From positions 1-15,401 of the forward strand of contig CAYIJG010000018.1 in the NCBI GenBank assembly GCA_964363685.1: 15,401 nt of DNA, given 5' to 3'. Source of the stretch: XYD2-FULL-39-9 sp964363685 (GTDB lineage: Bacteria; Patescibacteriota; Patescibacteriia; Magasanikbacterales; GWA2-37-8). This document shows, one piece after another, positions 1 through 5,847 of this stretch (position 1 is the first letter of the stretch; each line of letters starts with the position of its first letter). The translations under genes and the position numbers were made by a program. Under the pieces are notes generated by a model, which saw only the letters and a list, made by a program, of their open reading frames with translations, did no database searches and was not told where the DNA came from.

Positions 1-291
1 GCTAATAAATTTATTTCTACATCCAGTAAGTGGTTTGATTTTATTCTGATTATTATTTCCGCAATGTGTGTAGCGTCATTTTGGGAATTTTATGAATATT
101 TTCATGATAAGTTTTTCCCAAGCCCCTATCTAGCTCAACCAAGTGTAGATGATACGATGAAAGATATGATCATGGGGATGCTGGGTTCAGTAACGTTTGT
201 TCTTGGTTGGTATATCTCTGGTTTTTTCAAGAAACCTATAGTGCCAGAAGTTGTTGTTAAAGTTAAAAAGAAGAAGAAGAAGAAGAGTTGA
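1..291 (+). CDS. C-terminal part of a YjdF/DUF2238-like membrane protein (5' partial)
   Basis: The frame is open from the first base, so the start lies before the window and only about 96 C-terminal residues are seen. Two hydrophobic segments are visible. One precedes the sequence SFWEFYEYFHD; the other follows DDTMKDMIMGMLG and runs through VTFVLGWYISGFF. The arrangement W-E-F-x-E, then a loop, then D-T-x-x-D-M with a following small-residue helix resembles the DUF2238/YjdF family of small integral membrane proteins, whose function is poorly known; this assignment is from memory of the motif. The protein ends in a very basic tail, V-K-V followed by seven lysines and serine, encoded by an aag/aga triplet run at about 265-286, which is a possible slippage site and probably cytoplasmic. 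The stop is TGA at 289-291. A candidate promoter for the next gene overlaps this stop. Confidence 0.6.
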   Translation, partial: ANKFISTSSKWFDFILIIISAMCVASFWEFYEYFHDKFFPSPYLAQPSVDDTMKDMIMGMLGSVTFVLGWYISGFFKKPIVPEVVVKVKKKKKKKS

Positions 292-316
292 TTTTACCGT
301 TTATTTTTGCTAGTGT
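288..316 (+). promoter_or_regulatory. Candidate promoter for rsmI, giving a near-leaderless transcript
   Basis: TTGATT at 288-293 and TAGTGT at 311-316 are separated by 17 bp, and TGC directly before the -10 box makes an extended -10 element. Transcription would begin near 323, only about 3 nt before the ATG at 326. There is no Shine-Dalgarno sequence. The boxes are imperfect (TTGATT against TTGACA, TAGTGT against TATAAT), so this is a candidate only. Confidence 0.35.
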
Positions 317-325
317 AGCTAACAT

Positions 326-1000
326 ATGCCTACAGGAAAGATTTATATTGTCGCCACGCCCATTGGTAATCTTGGTGATATCACGTTGCGAGCTTTGGAA
401 ACGCTAAAAAGTGTTGATGTTATTTTATGCGAAGATACGAGAGTCACGAAAAATTTATTAGAACATTACGATATTCACAAGACCCTAAGTAGCTACCATC
501 AGCATACGGATACGAAAAAAATGAAAGAAATTATTTCTTGGTTAGAAGATGGTAAAAATTTAGCGCTCGTCACTGATGCTGGCACGCCAGGGATTAGCGA
601 TCCGGGAGGAATATTGATTAGCCAAATTGTAAATTTTTCACAAACTGTAGAGATTATTCCTATTCCCGGAGCTTCGGCTATGATTTCCGCTCTGTCAATT
701 TCTGGATTTTCGACAGACAAATTTGTGTTTATGGGTTTTCCGCCCCATAAGAATAAAAGACAAAAGTATTTTAAAGAAGTGGCTTCGGCGGAATGTGTAG
801 TAGTTTTTTATGAATCAGGTCATAGAATAAAAAAATGCTTGGGGGAATTAAAAGAATATTTGGATCCGAAAAGAAAATTAATAATTTGTCGAGAACTAAC
901 AAAAAAATTTGAAACTGTTTATAGAGGTACGATTGAAGAAGTTTCGGCAATAATGCAGGACGAGAGAGGGGAGTTTGTCGTTGTAATTTCTAATTCCTAA
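326..1000 (+). CDS. rsmI: 16S rRNA (cytidine(1402)-2'-O)-methyltransferase RsmI
   Basis: SAM-dependent methyltransferase of the tetrapyrrole-methylase fold that 2'-O-methylates C1402 in the decoding centre of 16S rRNA. The family hallmarks are all present in order: ATPIGNLGDIT at residues 10-20, CEDTR at 35-39, TDAGTPGISDPG at 83-94 (glycine-rich SAM pocket), IPGASA at about 113-118, F-x-G-F-P-P at 135-140, and RELTK at 189-193. At 224 residues it is shorter than the roughly 285-aa enterobacterial protein. It ends right after the catalytic core (EFVVVISN), so the usual C-terminal helical extension is absent. The ATG at 326 fits the family N-terminus (TGKIYIVATPIGN) and has no Shine-Dalgarno sequence. 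The gene is followed after 28 bp by metG, so the two may be co-transcribed. The short A/T-rich spacer contains a reiterated taaattctaaata-type motif. Confidence 0.95.
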   Translation: MPTGKIYIVATPIGNLGDITLRALETLKSVDVILCEDTRVTKNLLEHYDIHKTLSSYHQHTDTKKMKEIISWLEDGKNLALVTDAGTPGISDPGGILISQIVNFSQTVEIIPIPGASAMISALSISGFSTDKFVFMGFPPHKNKRQKYFKEVASAECVVVFYESGHRIKKCLGELKEYLDPKRKLIICRELTKKFETVYRGTIEEVSAIMQDERGEFVVVISNS

Positions 1001-1028
1001 ATTCTAAATACTAAACCCGATTGTTTTT

Positions 1029-2561
1029 ATGAAAAATAAATATTACCTCACCACCGCCATTGCCTATGTAAATGCAAATCCCCATATCGGCTTTGCTTTG
1101 GAATTACTTTATAGCGATGTTATGGCTCGGTATCAAAGGTTACTTGGTAAGGATGTTTATTTTTTAACCGGGACCGATGAACATGGTCAAAAAATTCTCA
1201 AAAGCGCAAAAGAAAACAACCAATCCCTTGAAGATTTTGTGGCTGAGAAATCTGCCATCTACTCAAATCTAGCAGATCAGTGGAATATTTCTAACAATGA
1301 TTTTATTCGTACTACCGAAGCTCGCCATATGAAATCTGCGCAAGAATTTTGGAAAAAATCTTTGGCAAATGGCGATATTTATAAAAAAAGTTATACTGGA
1401 TTATATTGCGTCGGTTGTGAATCATTCAAACTGGAAACGGATCTGGTCGATGGTAAATGTCCTGATCATCTCAAAGCTCCGGAAGTTTTGTCTGAAGAAA
1501 ACTATTTTTTTAAACTTTCAAAATATCAAAAAGATATAGAATCTTTATTTGAAAAAAATCCAGAGTTTGTCTATCCTGAGCATCGTTTCAAAGAAATGAA
1601 AAATATTCTCAAAAATGGTTTGGAAGATGTCAGTATTTCTAGAGTTAAAGACAAATTACCTTGGGGAATTCCCGTGCCAGATGATGAAACTCAAGTCATG
1701 TATGTTTGGTTTGACGCACTCACTAATTATATAACCGCCTTGGGGTGGGGAAGTGACGATGATAATTTGTTCAAAAAATTCTGGCCAGTGGATGCGCATG
1801 TGATTGGTAAAGAAATAAATCGCTTCCATTCTCTCTTGTGGCCGGCTATGCTGATGTCGGCTGGAGTAGAACTCCCAAAACAAATCGCAGTGCATGGTTG
1901 GATTACCGTTGATGGACAGAAAATGAGTAAGAGTATCGGTAATGTGGTTGACCCAATAGAGCTCGTCCAAAAATATCCGATAGAGGCGGTGCGATATTTT
2001 TTGATGCGTGAAATTCAATTTGATAATGATGGGGATTTTTCTTATACAAAATTTAACGAACGCTACCAGGCCGATTTGGCAAATGGTTTGGGTAATCTTA
2101 CCAATCGTATTATGGTGATGATTGAAAAATATTGCGATAGTGAAATCCCGGAGGTGGCAGAAATTAATTCAGAAATGATAGAATTTTTAAGTAAAACAAT
2201 TTACGTTGATTATGCCAAGAGTATGGAAATGTGGCGGTTTGATCGAGCTTTGGAGTCTGTTTGGAAGTTTGTGTCTTACTGCGATCAGATGATCTCTGAC
2301 AAACAACCATGGGCAATGATGAAAGTGGGTAAAGAAATAGAAGTAAAAAACATGCTGCATGATTTGGCTGAAGGTTTGCGTCACATCGCGGTAATGATCT
2401 GGCCGATTATGCCAGAGACTGCTGAAAAAATATTTTCTCAATTGGGTATGAATGTATCCGCTGAACTTGCCAAGCCTTTATCAGAATTGCAAAATTGGGT
2501 ACAATTGATGGTAGGGAACAAAATTTCCAAACCGGAACAACTTTTTCCTCGTTTATTATAA
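1029..2561 (+). CDS. metG: Methionyl-tRNA synthetase (MetG), minimal form
   Basis: Class I aminoacyl-tRNA synthetase charging tRNA-Met for initiation and elongation. The HIGH signature appears as HIGF at residues 19-22 within YVNANPHIGFALE, GTDEHG lies at 48-53 and the KMSKS loop at 298-302, followed by IGN. A single zinc knuckle is formed by C127, C130, C144 and H147 (YCVGCESF ... CPDH), as in the one-zinc bacterial subtype. The anticodon-binding helical domain occupies roughly residues 350-510, with the W-x-F-x-x-A-L pattern near 433-440. The protein stops at 510 residues, so it lacks the C-terminal EMAP-like tRNA-binding domain found in the longer E. coli and Bacillus enzymes. The sequence is intact, with no frameshift. 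The start lacks a Shine-Dalgarno sequence. The gene lies between rsmI and the cvpA-like gene, all on the same strand with spacers under 30 bp, consistent with one transcription unit. Confidence 0.97.
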   Translation: MKNKYYLTTAIAYVNANPHIGFALELLYSDVMARYQRLLGKDVYFLTGTDEHGQKILKSAKENNQSLEDFVAEKSAIYSNLADQWNISNNDFIRTTEARHMKSAQEFWKKSLANGDIYKKSYTGLYCVGCESFKLETDLVDGKCPDHLKAPEVLSEENYFFKLSKYQKDIESLFEKNPEFVYPEHRFKEMKNILKNGLEDVSISRVKDKLPWGIPVPDDETQVMYVWFDALTNYITALGWGSDDDNLFKKFWPVDAHVIGKEINRFHSLLWPAMLMSAGVELPKQIAVHGWITVDGQKMSKSIGNVVDPIELVQKYPIEAVRYFLMREIQFDNDGDFSYTKFNERYQADLANGLGNLTNRIMVMIEKYCDSEIPEVAEINSEMIEFLSKTIYVDYAKSMEMWRFDRALESVWKFVSYCDQMISDKQPWAMMKVGKEIEVKNMLHDLAEGLRHIAVMIWPIMPETAEKIFSQLGMNVSAELAKPLSELQNWVQLMVGNKISKPEQLFPRLL

Positions 2562-2581
2562 ATTATTTTTAACTTTACTCT

Positions 2582-3106
2582 ATGTCAATTTTCGACATAT
2601 CACTGCTGATTATTATTGGCGGTTTTGCGTTGTTTGGTTTGTGGTTCGGTTTAATCCGAACTTTAGGGTCTCTGGTTGGTACGGTAGTAGGTGTATTTGT
2701 GGCTGGGCGTTTCTATGAATCTTTGGCAAACTGGATAATTAATCTTACCGGCTGGAGTCAAAACTATGTAAAGGTAATTGTTTTTGTAGCTTCTTTTCTG
2801 ATTATTACTCGGTTGGTTGGTTTTGTGTTTTGGTTGATTGAAAAGGTTTTTTCTATTTTTACCAAACTTCCTTTTTTGCATGGACTTGATAAGATTTTAG
2901 GCATGGTTCTTGGCGCTATAGAAGGTGTAGTTATAGTAGGTGTTTCTCTATTTTTTATTGCGCGTTTTCCAATCAGCGCTGTATTTATGAACGGATTGGC
3001 AGGTTCACAAGTAGCGCCACCGCTTGTAAAAATTGCTTCTATATTAGTGCCGCTCTTTCCCGAGGCTTTACGAATGTTACGAAGTACGGTTGATAATTTG
3101 ATATAA
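2582..3106 (+). CDS. CvpA-family integral membrane protein
   Basis: A 174-aa very hydrophobic protein with about four transmembrane helices: residues 6-24, 27-48, 62-88 and about 106-128. The opening S-I-F-D-I-x-x-L-I-I-I, then a glycine-rich helix with F-G-L-W-F-G-L-I-R-T-L-G-S-L-x-G, is typical of the CvpA (colicin V production) family. Named for a role in colicin V export in E. coli, the family is widespread and its molecular function is not settled; roles in envelope homeostasis have been proposed. The stretch FLHGLDKILGMVLGAIEG at 98-115 is the conserved family segment between helices. It starts 20 bp after metG and ends 2 bp before the tatD-like gene, so it is probably translated from the same message as both. 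No Shine-Dalgarno sequence is present. The family call is good; a specific function cannot be read. Confidence 0.8.
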   Translation: MSIFDISLLIIIGGFALFGLWFGLIRTLGSLVGTVVGVFVAGRFYESLANWIINLTGWSQNYVKVIVFVASFLIITRLVGFVFWLIEKVFSIFTKLPFLHGLDKILGMVLGAIEGVVIVGVSLFFIARFPISAVFMNGLAGSQVAPPLVKIASILVPLFPEALRMLRSTVDNLI

Positions 3107-3108
3107 AT

Positions 3109-3993
3109 ATGTTTGATACCCACTGCCATGTCCAATTTAATGGTTTTAAAAAAGATGCTGACGAAGTTTTAAAAAAATGCGGAGAGAAGGGGATGATTCT
3201 CAATTTAGTTGGCACGCAAAAAGATACAAGCAAGGCTGGGGTAGAAATGGCACAAAAATATCCGTTTACCTACGCCAGTATCGGTCTTCATCCGGTGCAT
3301 CTTTTTTCTACTCATATAGATGAAGAAGAAAGCAAATTTTTGTCACGAGAGGAAGATTTTGATTATGAATATTATAAAAGTTTAGGCCAGAATCCAAAGG
3401 TAGTTGCTATTGGCGAGTGCGGTCTTGATCTTTATCGTTTGCCTGAAGGCAAGACCGTAGAAGAAGTATTAGAAAAACAAAAAAGAGTTTTTACCTCGCA
3501 GTACAAATTGGCGCAAGAATTAAACTTGGCCATGGTTATTCACTGTCGTGACCCCATACCAGAAGCCTTGCTTCGGTATGGGGCAGGGGCGCACCAAGAG
3601 ATGATTGAACTATTAAAGTCTTTGCTAGGCAATGAAAAAGAAGTCAGAGGCACTGTCCACTGCTATACCAGTAACTGGTATTTTGCAAAACAATATTTAA
3701 GTTTAGGATTGAATCTTGGTTTTACTGGCGTGATTACTTTTCCTCCCAGAAAAACAGATCCTCAAGTCCAGTTGGATTTATTAGAAGTGGTGAAGAATTG
3801 TCCATTGGAAAGAATAGTTATAGAAACAGATGCGCCATATCTGGCTCCGCAAGCATATAGGGGCACTCGCTGTGAACCGCCAATGGTAGAAGAAGTTATT
3901 AAAAAAATTGCTGAGTTAAAAAATCTTTCTTTTACAGAAGTAGAAAAAGCAACTACGGAAAATGCAAAAAAATTATTTGGAATTTCTTCTTAA
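3109..3993 (+). CDS. tatD: TatD-family metal-dependent hydrolase (putative DNase)
   Basis: TIM-barrel amidohydrolase-type enzyme. The metal ligands expected for TatD are all visible: H5 and H7 in FDTHCHVQF, E103 in IGECGLDLYR, H145 in VIHCRDP, H184 in GTVHCYTSN and D241 in IETDAPYLAP. TatD enzymes are Mg-dependent nucleases implicated in DNA degradation and repair. At 294 aa it is longer than the usual ~260. Part of the extra length is the segment P149-A161 just after the H145 motif, which is encoded by a near-perfect palindrome at 3552-3583 and looks like an in-frame insertion. Further extra residues lie at about 68-95 (acidic, STHIDEEES onward). The gene starts 2 bp after the cvpA-like stop, so translation is probably coupled. 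The frame is intact. Its 3' side is a GC-rich hairpin region before the ATP synthase operon. The substrate cannot be assigned. Confidence 0.92.
   Translation: MFDTHCHVQFNGFKKDADEVLKKCGEKGMILNLVGTQKDTSKAGVEMAQKYPFTYASIGLHPVHLFSTHIDEEESKFLSREEDFDYEYYKSLGQNPKVVAIGECGLDLYRLPEGKTVEEVLEKQKRVFTSQYKLAQELNLAMVIHCRDPIPEALLRYGAGAHQEMIELLKSLLGNEKEVRGTVHCYTSNWYFAKQYLSLGLNLGFTGVITFPPRKTDPQVQLDLLEVVKNCPLERIVIETDAPYLAPQAYRGTRCEPPMVEEVIKKIAELKNLSFTEVEKATTENAKKLFGISS
3552..3583. repeat. 32-bp near-perfect palindrome inside tatD
   Basis: The arms are CCCCATACC (3552-3560) plus GAAGC (3562-3566), and GCTTC (3570-3574) plus GGTATGGGG (3575-3583). This gives a 14-bp stem with one bulged A at 3561 and a 3-nt CTT loop. 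It is GC-rich compared with the surrounding gene and encodes residues 149-159, directly after the conserved HCRD motif. It shares the leading GACCCC and the internal GAAGCC with the intergenic hairpin at 4005-4032, suggesting but not proving a common repeat family. Confidence 0.8.
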
Positions 3994-4004
3994 TCAGCAC
4001 TTGA

Positions 4005-4032
4005 CCCCGCCCCGACCGAAGCCGAGGCGGGG
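4005..4032. repeat. GC-rich inverted repeat after tatD
   Basis: CCCCGCC at 4005-4011 pairs with GGCGGGG at 4026-4032 across a 14-nt loop that can itself fold weakly. It begins 12 bp after the tatD stop codon. No run of T follows on the + strand, so it is not a classical rho-independent terminator, although it could stall transcription or stabilise the mRNA end. GC-rich elements of this shape are scattered in many Patescibacteria genomes (general knowledge, not checked here). Confidence 0.6.
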
Positions 4033-4041
4033 AACGACGAT

Positions 4042-4257
4042 AGGATGCCTCAAAAGACGTAGTAGGCATCCTCTTCCCTCCTTCCTCCGAAAGTTCGAAG
4101 GAGTGTTCTGAATGTCCTGTTGTTGGTGGCTCGCAAGGCGAGTCCCACCCCCAACACCGCTGGCGCTAGGACCAGCAGCAGTCCAGCGCTAACGGCATGT
4201 CGCCGTAGCCCCGGGATGAGATGCTCTTGAAGAGCATACTTGCTCACCGAAGTGAGC
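4042..4257. other. GC-rich island with seven consecutive hairpins (possible structured RNA)
   Basis: Seven stem-loops follow one another with little gap. (1) 4042-4050/4064-4072, 9 bp perfect. (2) 4078-4084/4097-4103, 7 bp. (3) 4130-4134/4138-4142, with outer pairing of GTTGTTGG (4119-4126) to CCAACAC (4151-4157). (4) GCGCT+GGAC (4163-4172) with GTCC+AGCGC (4181-4189), 9 bp with one bulge. (5) ACGGC/GCCGT 4192-4206. (6) ATGCTCT/AGAGCAT 4221-4237. (7) GCTCAC/GTGAGC 4242-4257, which on the minus strand is closed by a C(TTCG)G tetraloop. The DNA is clearly richer in G+C than both flanks. The stretch coincides with a minus-strand ORF, so it may be a coding sequence with heavy mRNA structure, a non-coding RNA, or a cluster of inserted palindromes. 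I do not recognise a known RNA family. Confidence 0.55.
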
Positions 4258-4277
4258 TTGTAAATGGCAGTCTTCAT
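4050..4277 (-). CDS. Small unrecognised single-TM protein (75 aa), possible orphan gene
   Basis: I do not recognise this protein. It starts MKTAIYKLTSVSKYALQEH, has one strongly hydrophobic segment at about residues 30-49 (SAGLLLVLAPAVLGVGLAL) and then a basic region (RATNNRTFRTLLRTFGGRREED), so a one-pass membrane protein with basic flanks is plausible. The main argument that it is real is the start: GAGGAGA at 4285-4291 lies 7 nt before the ATG, the best Shine-Dalgarno sequence in front of any gene in the window, and a candidate promoter lies just upstream. Against it, the base composition and codon choice (CTG, GCG, CGG, GGG) are unlike the AT-rich neighbours, and nearly the whole ORF folds into hairpins. 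The last hairpin spans the TGA stop. It could be a horizontally acquired orphan, a small toxin-like membrane peptide or a chance ORF over a structured RNA. Confidence 0.45.
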   Translation of the reverse strand: MKTAIYKLTSVSKYALQEHLIPGLRRHAVSAGLLLVLAPAVLGVGLALRATNNRTFRTLLRTFGGRREEDAYYVF

Positions 4278-4284
4278 TATGAGT

Positions 4285-4291
4285 TCTCCTC
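4285..4291 (-). promoter_or_regulatory. Strong Shine-Dalgarno sequence of the 75-aa ORF
   Basis: On the minus strand this reads GAGGAGA, with 7 nt to the ATG at 4277-4275. Most genes in this window have no recognisable Shine-Dalgarno sequence, so it stands out and decides the start of this small ORF. Confidence 0.6.
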
Positions 4292-4298
4292 ATATATA

Positions 4299-4327
4299 AA
4301 CTTAGCACAGCCCTTCTTGTAAATCAA
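4299..4327 (-). promoter_or_regulatory. Candidate minus-strand promoter for the 75-aa ORF
   Basis: Read on the minus strand: TTGATT (4327-4322), a 17-bp spacer and TAAGTT (4304-4299), with TGC directly before it as an extended -10. The predicted start is near 4292, just upstream of the Shine-Dalgarno sequence at 4291-4285. An alternative pair, TTTACA (4323-4318) and TTTATA (4300-4295), also has 17-bp spacing but would start transcription inside the Shine-Dalgarno sequence. Confidence 0.35.
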
Positions 4328-4350
4328 CAAAAATCGATTTTTTAAGGGTA

Positions 4351-4379
4351 TTGACTTTTTCTAAAATTCTATGTAGAAT
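4351..4379 (+). promoter_or_regulatory. Probable promoter of the ATP synthase operon
   Basis: TTGACT (4351-4356), a 17-bp spacer and TAGAAT (4374-4379) form a good sigma-70-type promoter, with a predicted start near 4386 and a leader of about 39 nt before the first gene at 4425. The -10 box is one arm of a perfect palindrome, ATTCTA-TG-TAGAAT (4366-4379). The related word GTTCTAC recurs at 4386-4392 and 4408-4414, so a regulator could bind here, but that is speculative. It is back to back with the minus-strand promoter candidate. Confidence 0.6.
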
Positions 4380-4424
4380 AATGGCGTTCTACCGCTTTTG
4401 TTGTATAGTTCTACATAATTACAT

Positions 4425-4691
4425 ATGGAAGAAAAAAAACCACAAAAATCTTCCAGTCGTGAGTATCAGATTTTTGCTTTAAAGATCATCGGTGACTTTG
4501 GGGCTTCAATAGCTGTACCGGTAGTAGCCTTAGTTTTACTAGGACAATACATGGATAAAAAATACGATTTATTGCCATTATTTACGATTATAGGTTTTGT
4601 TCTAGCAGCTCTTATATCCGGAGTAATTATCTATAAAAAAGCCTATACCTACGGAGCTGAATATAAAAAACTTGGAGAAAAGAAAGAATAA
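4425..4691 (+). CDS. AtpZ/AtpI-type small membrane protein of the ATP synthase operon
   Basis: An 88-aa protein with two transmembrane helices (about residues 24-41 and 51-70) and charged, lysine-rich ends. The pattern of a glycine-containing first helix, then LGQYMDKKYDLLPLFTIIGFVLA, matches the family often annotated as ATPase gene 1/AtpZ, in which G-x-x-L-D-x-x-x-x-x-x-P-L-F is conserved after helix 1. These proteins sit at the head of F-type ATP synthase operons and have been linked to c-ring assembly (AtpI) or to magnesium/calcium uptake (AtpZ). Which of the two applies cannot be decided from sequence. It is the first gene after the operon promoter and ends 2 bp before atpB. The ATG at 4425 has no Shine-Dalgarno sequence, and the long hydrophilic N-terminus (EEKKPQKSSSREYQ) is lysine-rich. 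Confidence 0.8.
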   Translation: MEEKKPQKSSSREYQIFALKIIGDFGASIAVPVVALVLLGQYMDKKYDLLPLFTIIGFVLAALISGVIIYKKAYTYGAEYKKLGEKKE

Positions 4692-4693
4692 CT

Positions 4694-5491
4694 ATGGAAT
4701 TACATATACCCACCTTAGCCCCTGAAACCCTGTTCCATATAGGTGGTCTTCCAATTACAAATACAATTATCAATACTTGGTTAGCTATCCTTATATTTTT
4801 TGGTCTTGGCTTATATCTTCGTAAAAGAATTCATCTCAAACCAAGCAAAGCTCAAAATTTTATCGAATTTTTCTTAGAGAAAATCTTTGTTTATTTTGAT
4901 CAGGTAACTGGCGACCGCAAAAAAACCATGAAGTTTTTACCAATTGTTGGCTCTATTTTCTTCTTTATCTTATTATCCAATTGGTTGGGTTTATTACCCG
5001 GTACCGGCAGTATTTTTGTTGGCGAAGCACCACTCCTACGACCAGCTAACACAGACCTCAATCTTACTGTGGCGATGGCGCTAGTGGCCGTTGTTTCCTC
5101 TCATTTGTTTGGTTTGTTCACGGTCGGTATCTTTACCCACTTAAACAAATTTATTCAGATTGGAACTTTTTTCAAGAGTCTTACCAAAGGACCGATCGCA
5201 ATTTTTACCGCTATAATAGAACTGGTTGTAGGTGTTATTGAAATAGTGAGTGAAATGGCAAAAGTACTATCATTGTCCTTGCGTTTATTTGGTAATATTT
5301 TTGCGGGAGAAGTTTTGATTTCTGTTATTAGCAGTATTGCTGTGGCGATTGTGCCAGCCCCATTTATGTTGTTAGAAGTTTTGGTAGGGCTAATTCAGGC
5401 TAGTGTTTTCACAATGTTGACTTTGGTGTATCTTACGGTGATGACTACCAAACCGCACGGGCATGAAGCAAAAGAAGTAGCGCATTCATAA
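4694..5491 (+). CDS. atpB: F-type ATP synthase subunit a
   Basis: Fo stator subunit that forms the two proton half-channels next to the c-ring. The protein is 265 aa with five to six hydrophobic helices. The essential arginine is R197 in SLSLRLFGNIFAGE. Other family landmarks are SNWLGLLPG at about 95-103, PTADLNLT-type ANTDLNLTVAMAL at 118-130, and the C-terminal helix QASVFTMLTLVYL. The C-terminus ends in a short His/Lys tail (KPHGHEAKEVAHS). It lies directly between the AtpZ-like gene (2-bp spacer) and atpE. The ATG at 4694 is preceded only by a weak purine stretch (gagaaaagaaagaataact). Confidence 0.97.
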   Translation: MELHIPTLAPETLFHIGGLPITNTIINTWLAILIFFGLGLYLRKRIHLKPSKAQNFIEFFLEKIFVYFDQVTGDRKKTMKFLPIVGSIFFFILLSNWLGLLPGTGSIFVGEAPLLRPANTDLNLTVAMALVAVVSSHLFGLFTVGIFTHLNKFIQIGTFFKSLTKGPIAIFTAIIELVVGVIEIVSEMAKVLSLSLRLFGNIFAGEVLISVISSIAVAIVPAPFMLLEVLVGLIQASVFTMLTLVYLTVMTTKPHGHEAKEVAHS

Positions 5492-5536
5492 TTAACTAAT
5501 TTATTAATTGATCTCGACTGAGTCGGGGTCGGAAAG

Positions 5537-5557
5537 TCCCAAAGGGATCCCTTGGGA
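5537..5557 (+). promoter_or_regulatory. Hairpin before atpE that includes its Shine-Dalgarno sequence
   Basis: The arms TCCCAA(A)GGG and CCCTTGGGA form a 9-bp stem with one bulged A around a 2-4 nt loop. The 3' arm contains GGGA, part of the GGGAG (5554-5558) that lies 8 nt before the atpE ATG at 5567. Folding would hide this ribosome binding site, so the hairpin could tune c-subunit synthesis. The spacer 5492-5566 also carries a second short palindrome, CGACTGAGTCG. Confidence 0.45.
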
Positions 5558-5566
5558 GTAAAACAT

Positions 5567-5788
5567 ATGGAACATGAATCAGTTCTAGCCCTTGCTAAGG
5601 GTTTAACCATGGCTATCGGCGGATTTGGTCCGGCTATAGGTATTGGTTTGTTGGTATCTAAAGCCATGGAAGCTATTGGTCGCAACCCAGAAGCTTCTGA
5701 CAAGTTGTTTGTACCGATGTTGCTTGGCGCTGCTTTTGCCGAAGCCATCGCTATTTACGCACTTGTAGTAGTTTTCACTTTGAAGTAA
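5567..5788 (+). CDS. atpE: F-type ATP synthase subunit c (proteolipid)
   Basis: 73-residue hairpin of two transmembrane helices that forms the rotating c-ring. Helix 1 carries the glycine repeat GGFGPAIGIG (18-27). The polar loop is RNPE (39-42). The ion-binding carboxylate is E59 in GAAFAEAIAIYALVVVF. Sodium-type rings usually have Gln in helix 1 and Ser after the glutamate (ES); here the positions are Ile26 and Ala60, which points to proton coupling (inference from motif knowledge). I chose ATG 5567 rather than the in-frame TTG at 5552. GGGAG lies 8 nt before the ATG, c subunits normally start with only a few residues before helix 1, and the TTG lies inside the hairpin at 5537-5557. It is the best Shine-Dalgarno sequence within the operon, consistent with the need for multiple c copies. 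Confidence 0.95.
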   Translation: MEHESVLALAKGLTMAIGGFGPAIGIGLLVSKAMEAIGRNPEASDKLFVPMLLGAAFAEAIAIYALVVVFTLK

Positions 5789-5795
5789 TTCAACT

Positions 5796-5820
5796 CATTG
5801 GGTTCTTCTTGAGCCCAATG
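5796..5820 (+). repeat. Hairpin between atpE and atpF
   Basis: CATTGGGTTC (5796-5805) pairs with GAGCCCAATG (5811-5820), 10 bp including one G-U pair, around a TTCTT loop. It starts 7 nt after the atpE stop. No T-run follows, so it is more likely an mRNA stabiliser or processing site than a terminator. A structure at this spot would help keep atpE mRNA abundant relative to downstream cistrons (inference). Confidence 0.6.
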
Positions 5821-5847
5821 GAATAGGATTATTTAAAATAAAAAAAT

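Noticed and set aside
3421..3456. GGTCTTG/CAAGACC and TTGCCT/AGGCAA inverted repeats inside tatD
   Set aside because: They compete with each other, have longer loops or short arms, and encode the conserved YRLPEGK region, so probably chance.
5552..5566. Alternative TTG start for atpE adding five residues
   Set aside because: It lies inside the hairpin with no ribosome binding site, while ATG 5567 has GGGAG at 8 nt and gives the normal c-subunit N-terminus.
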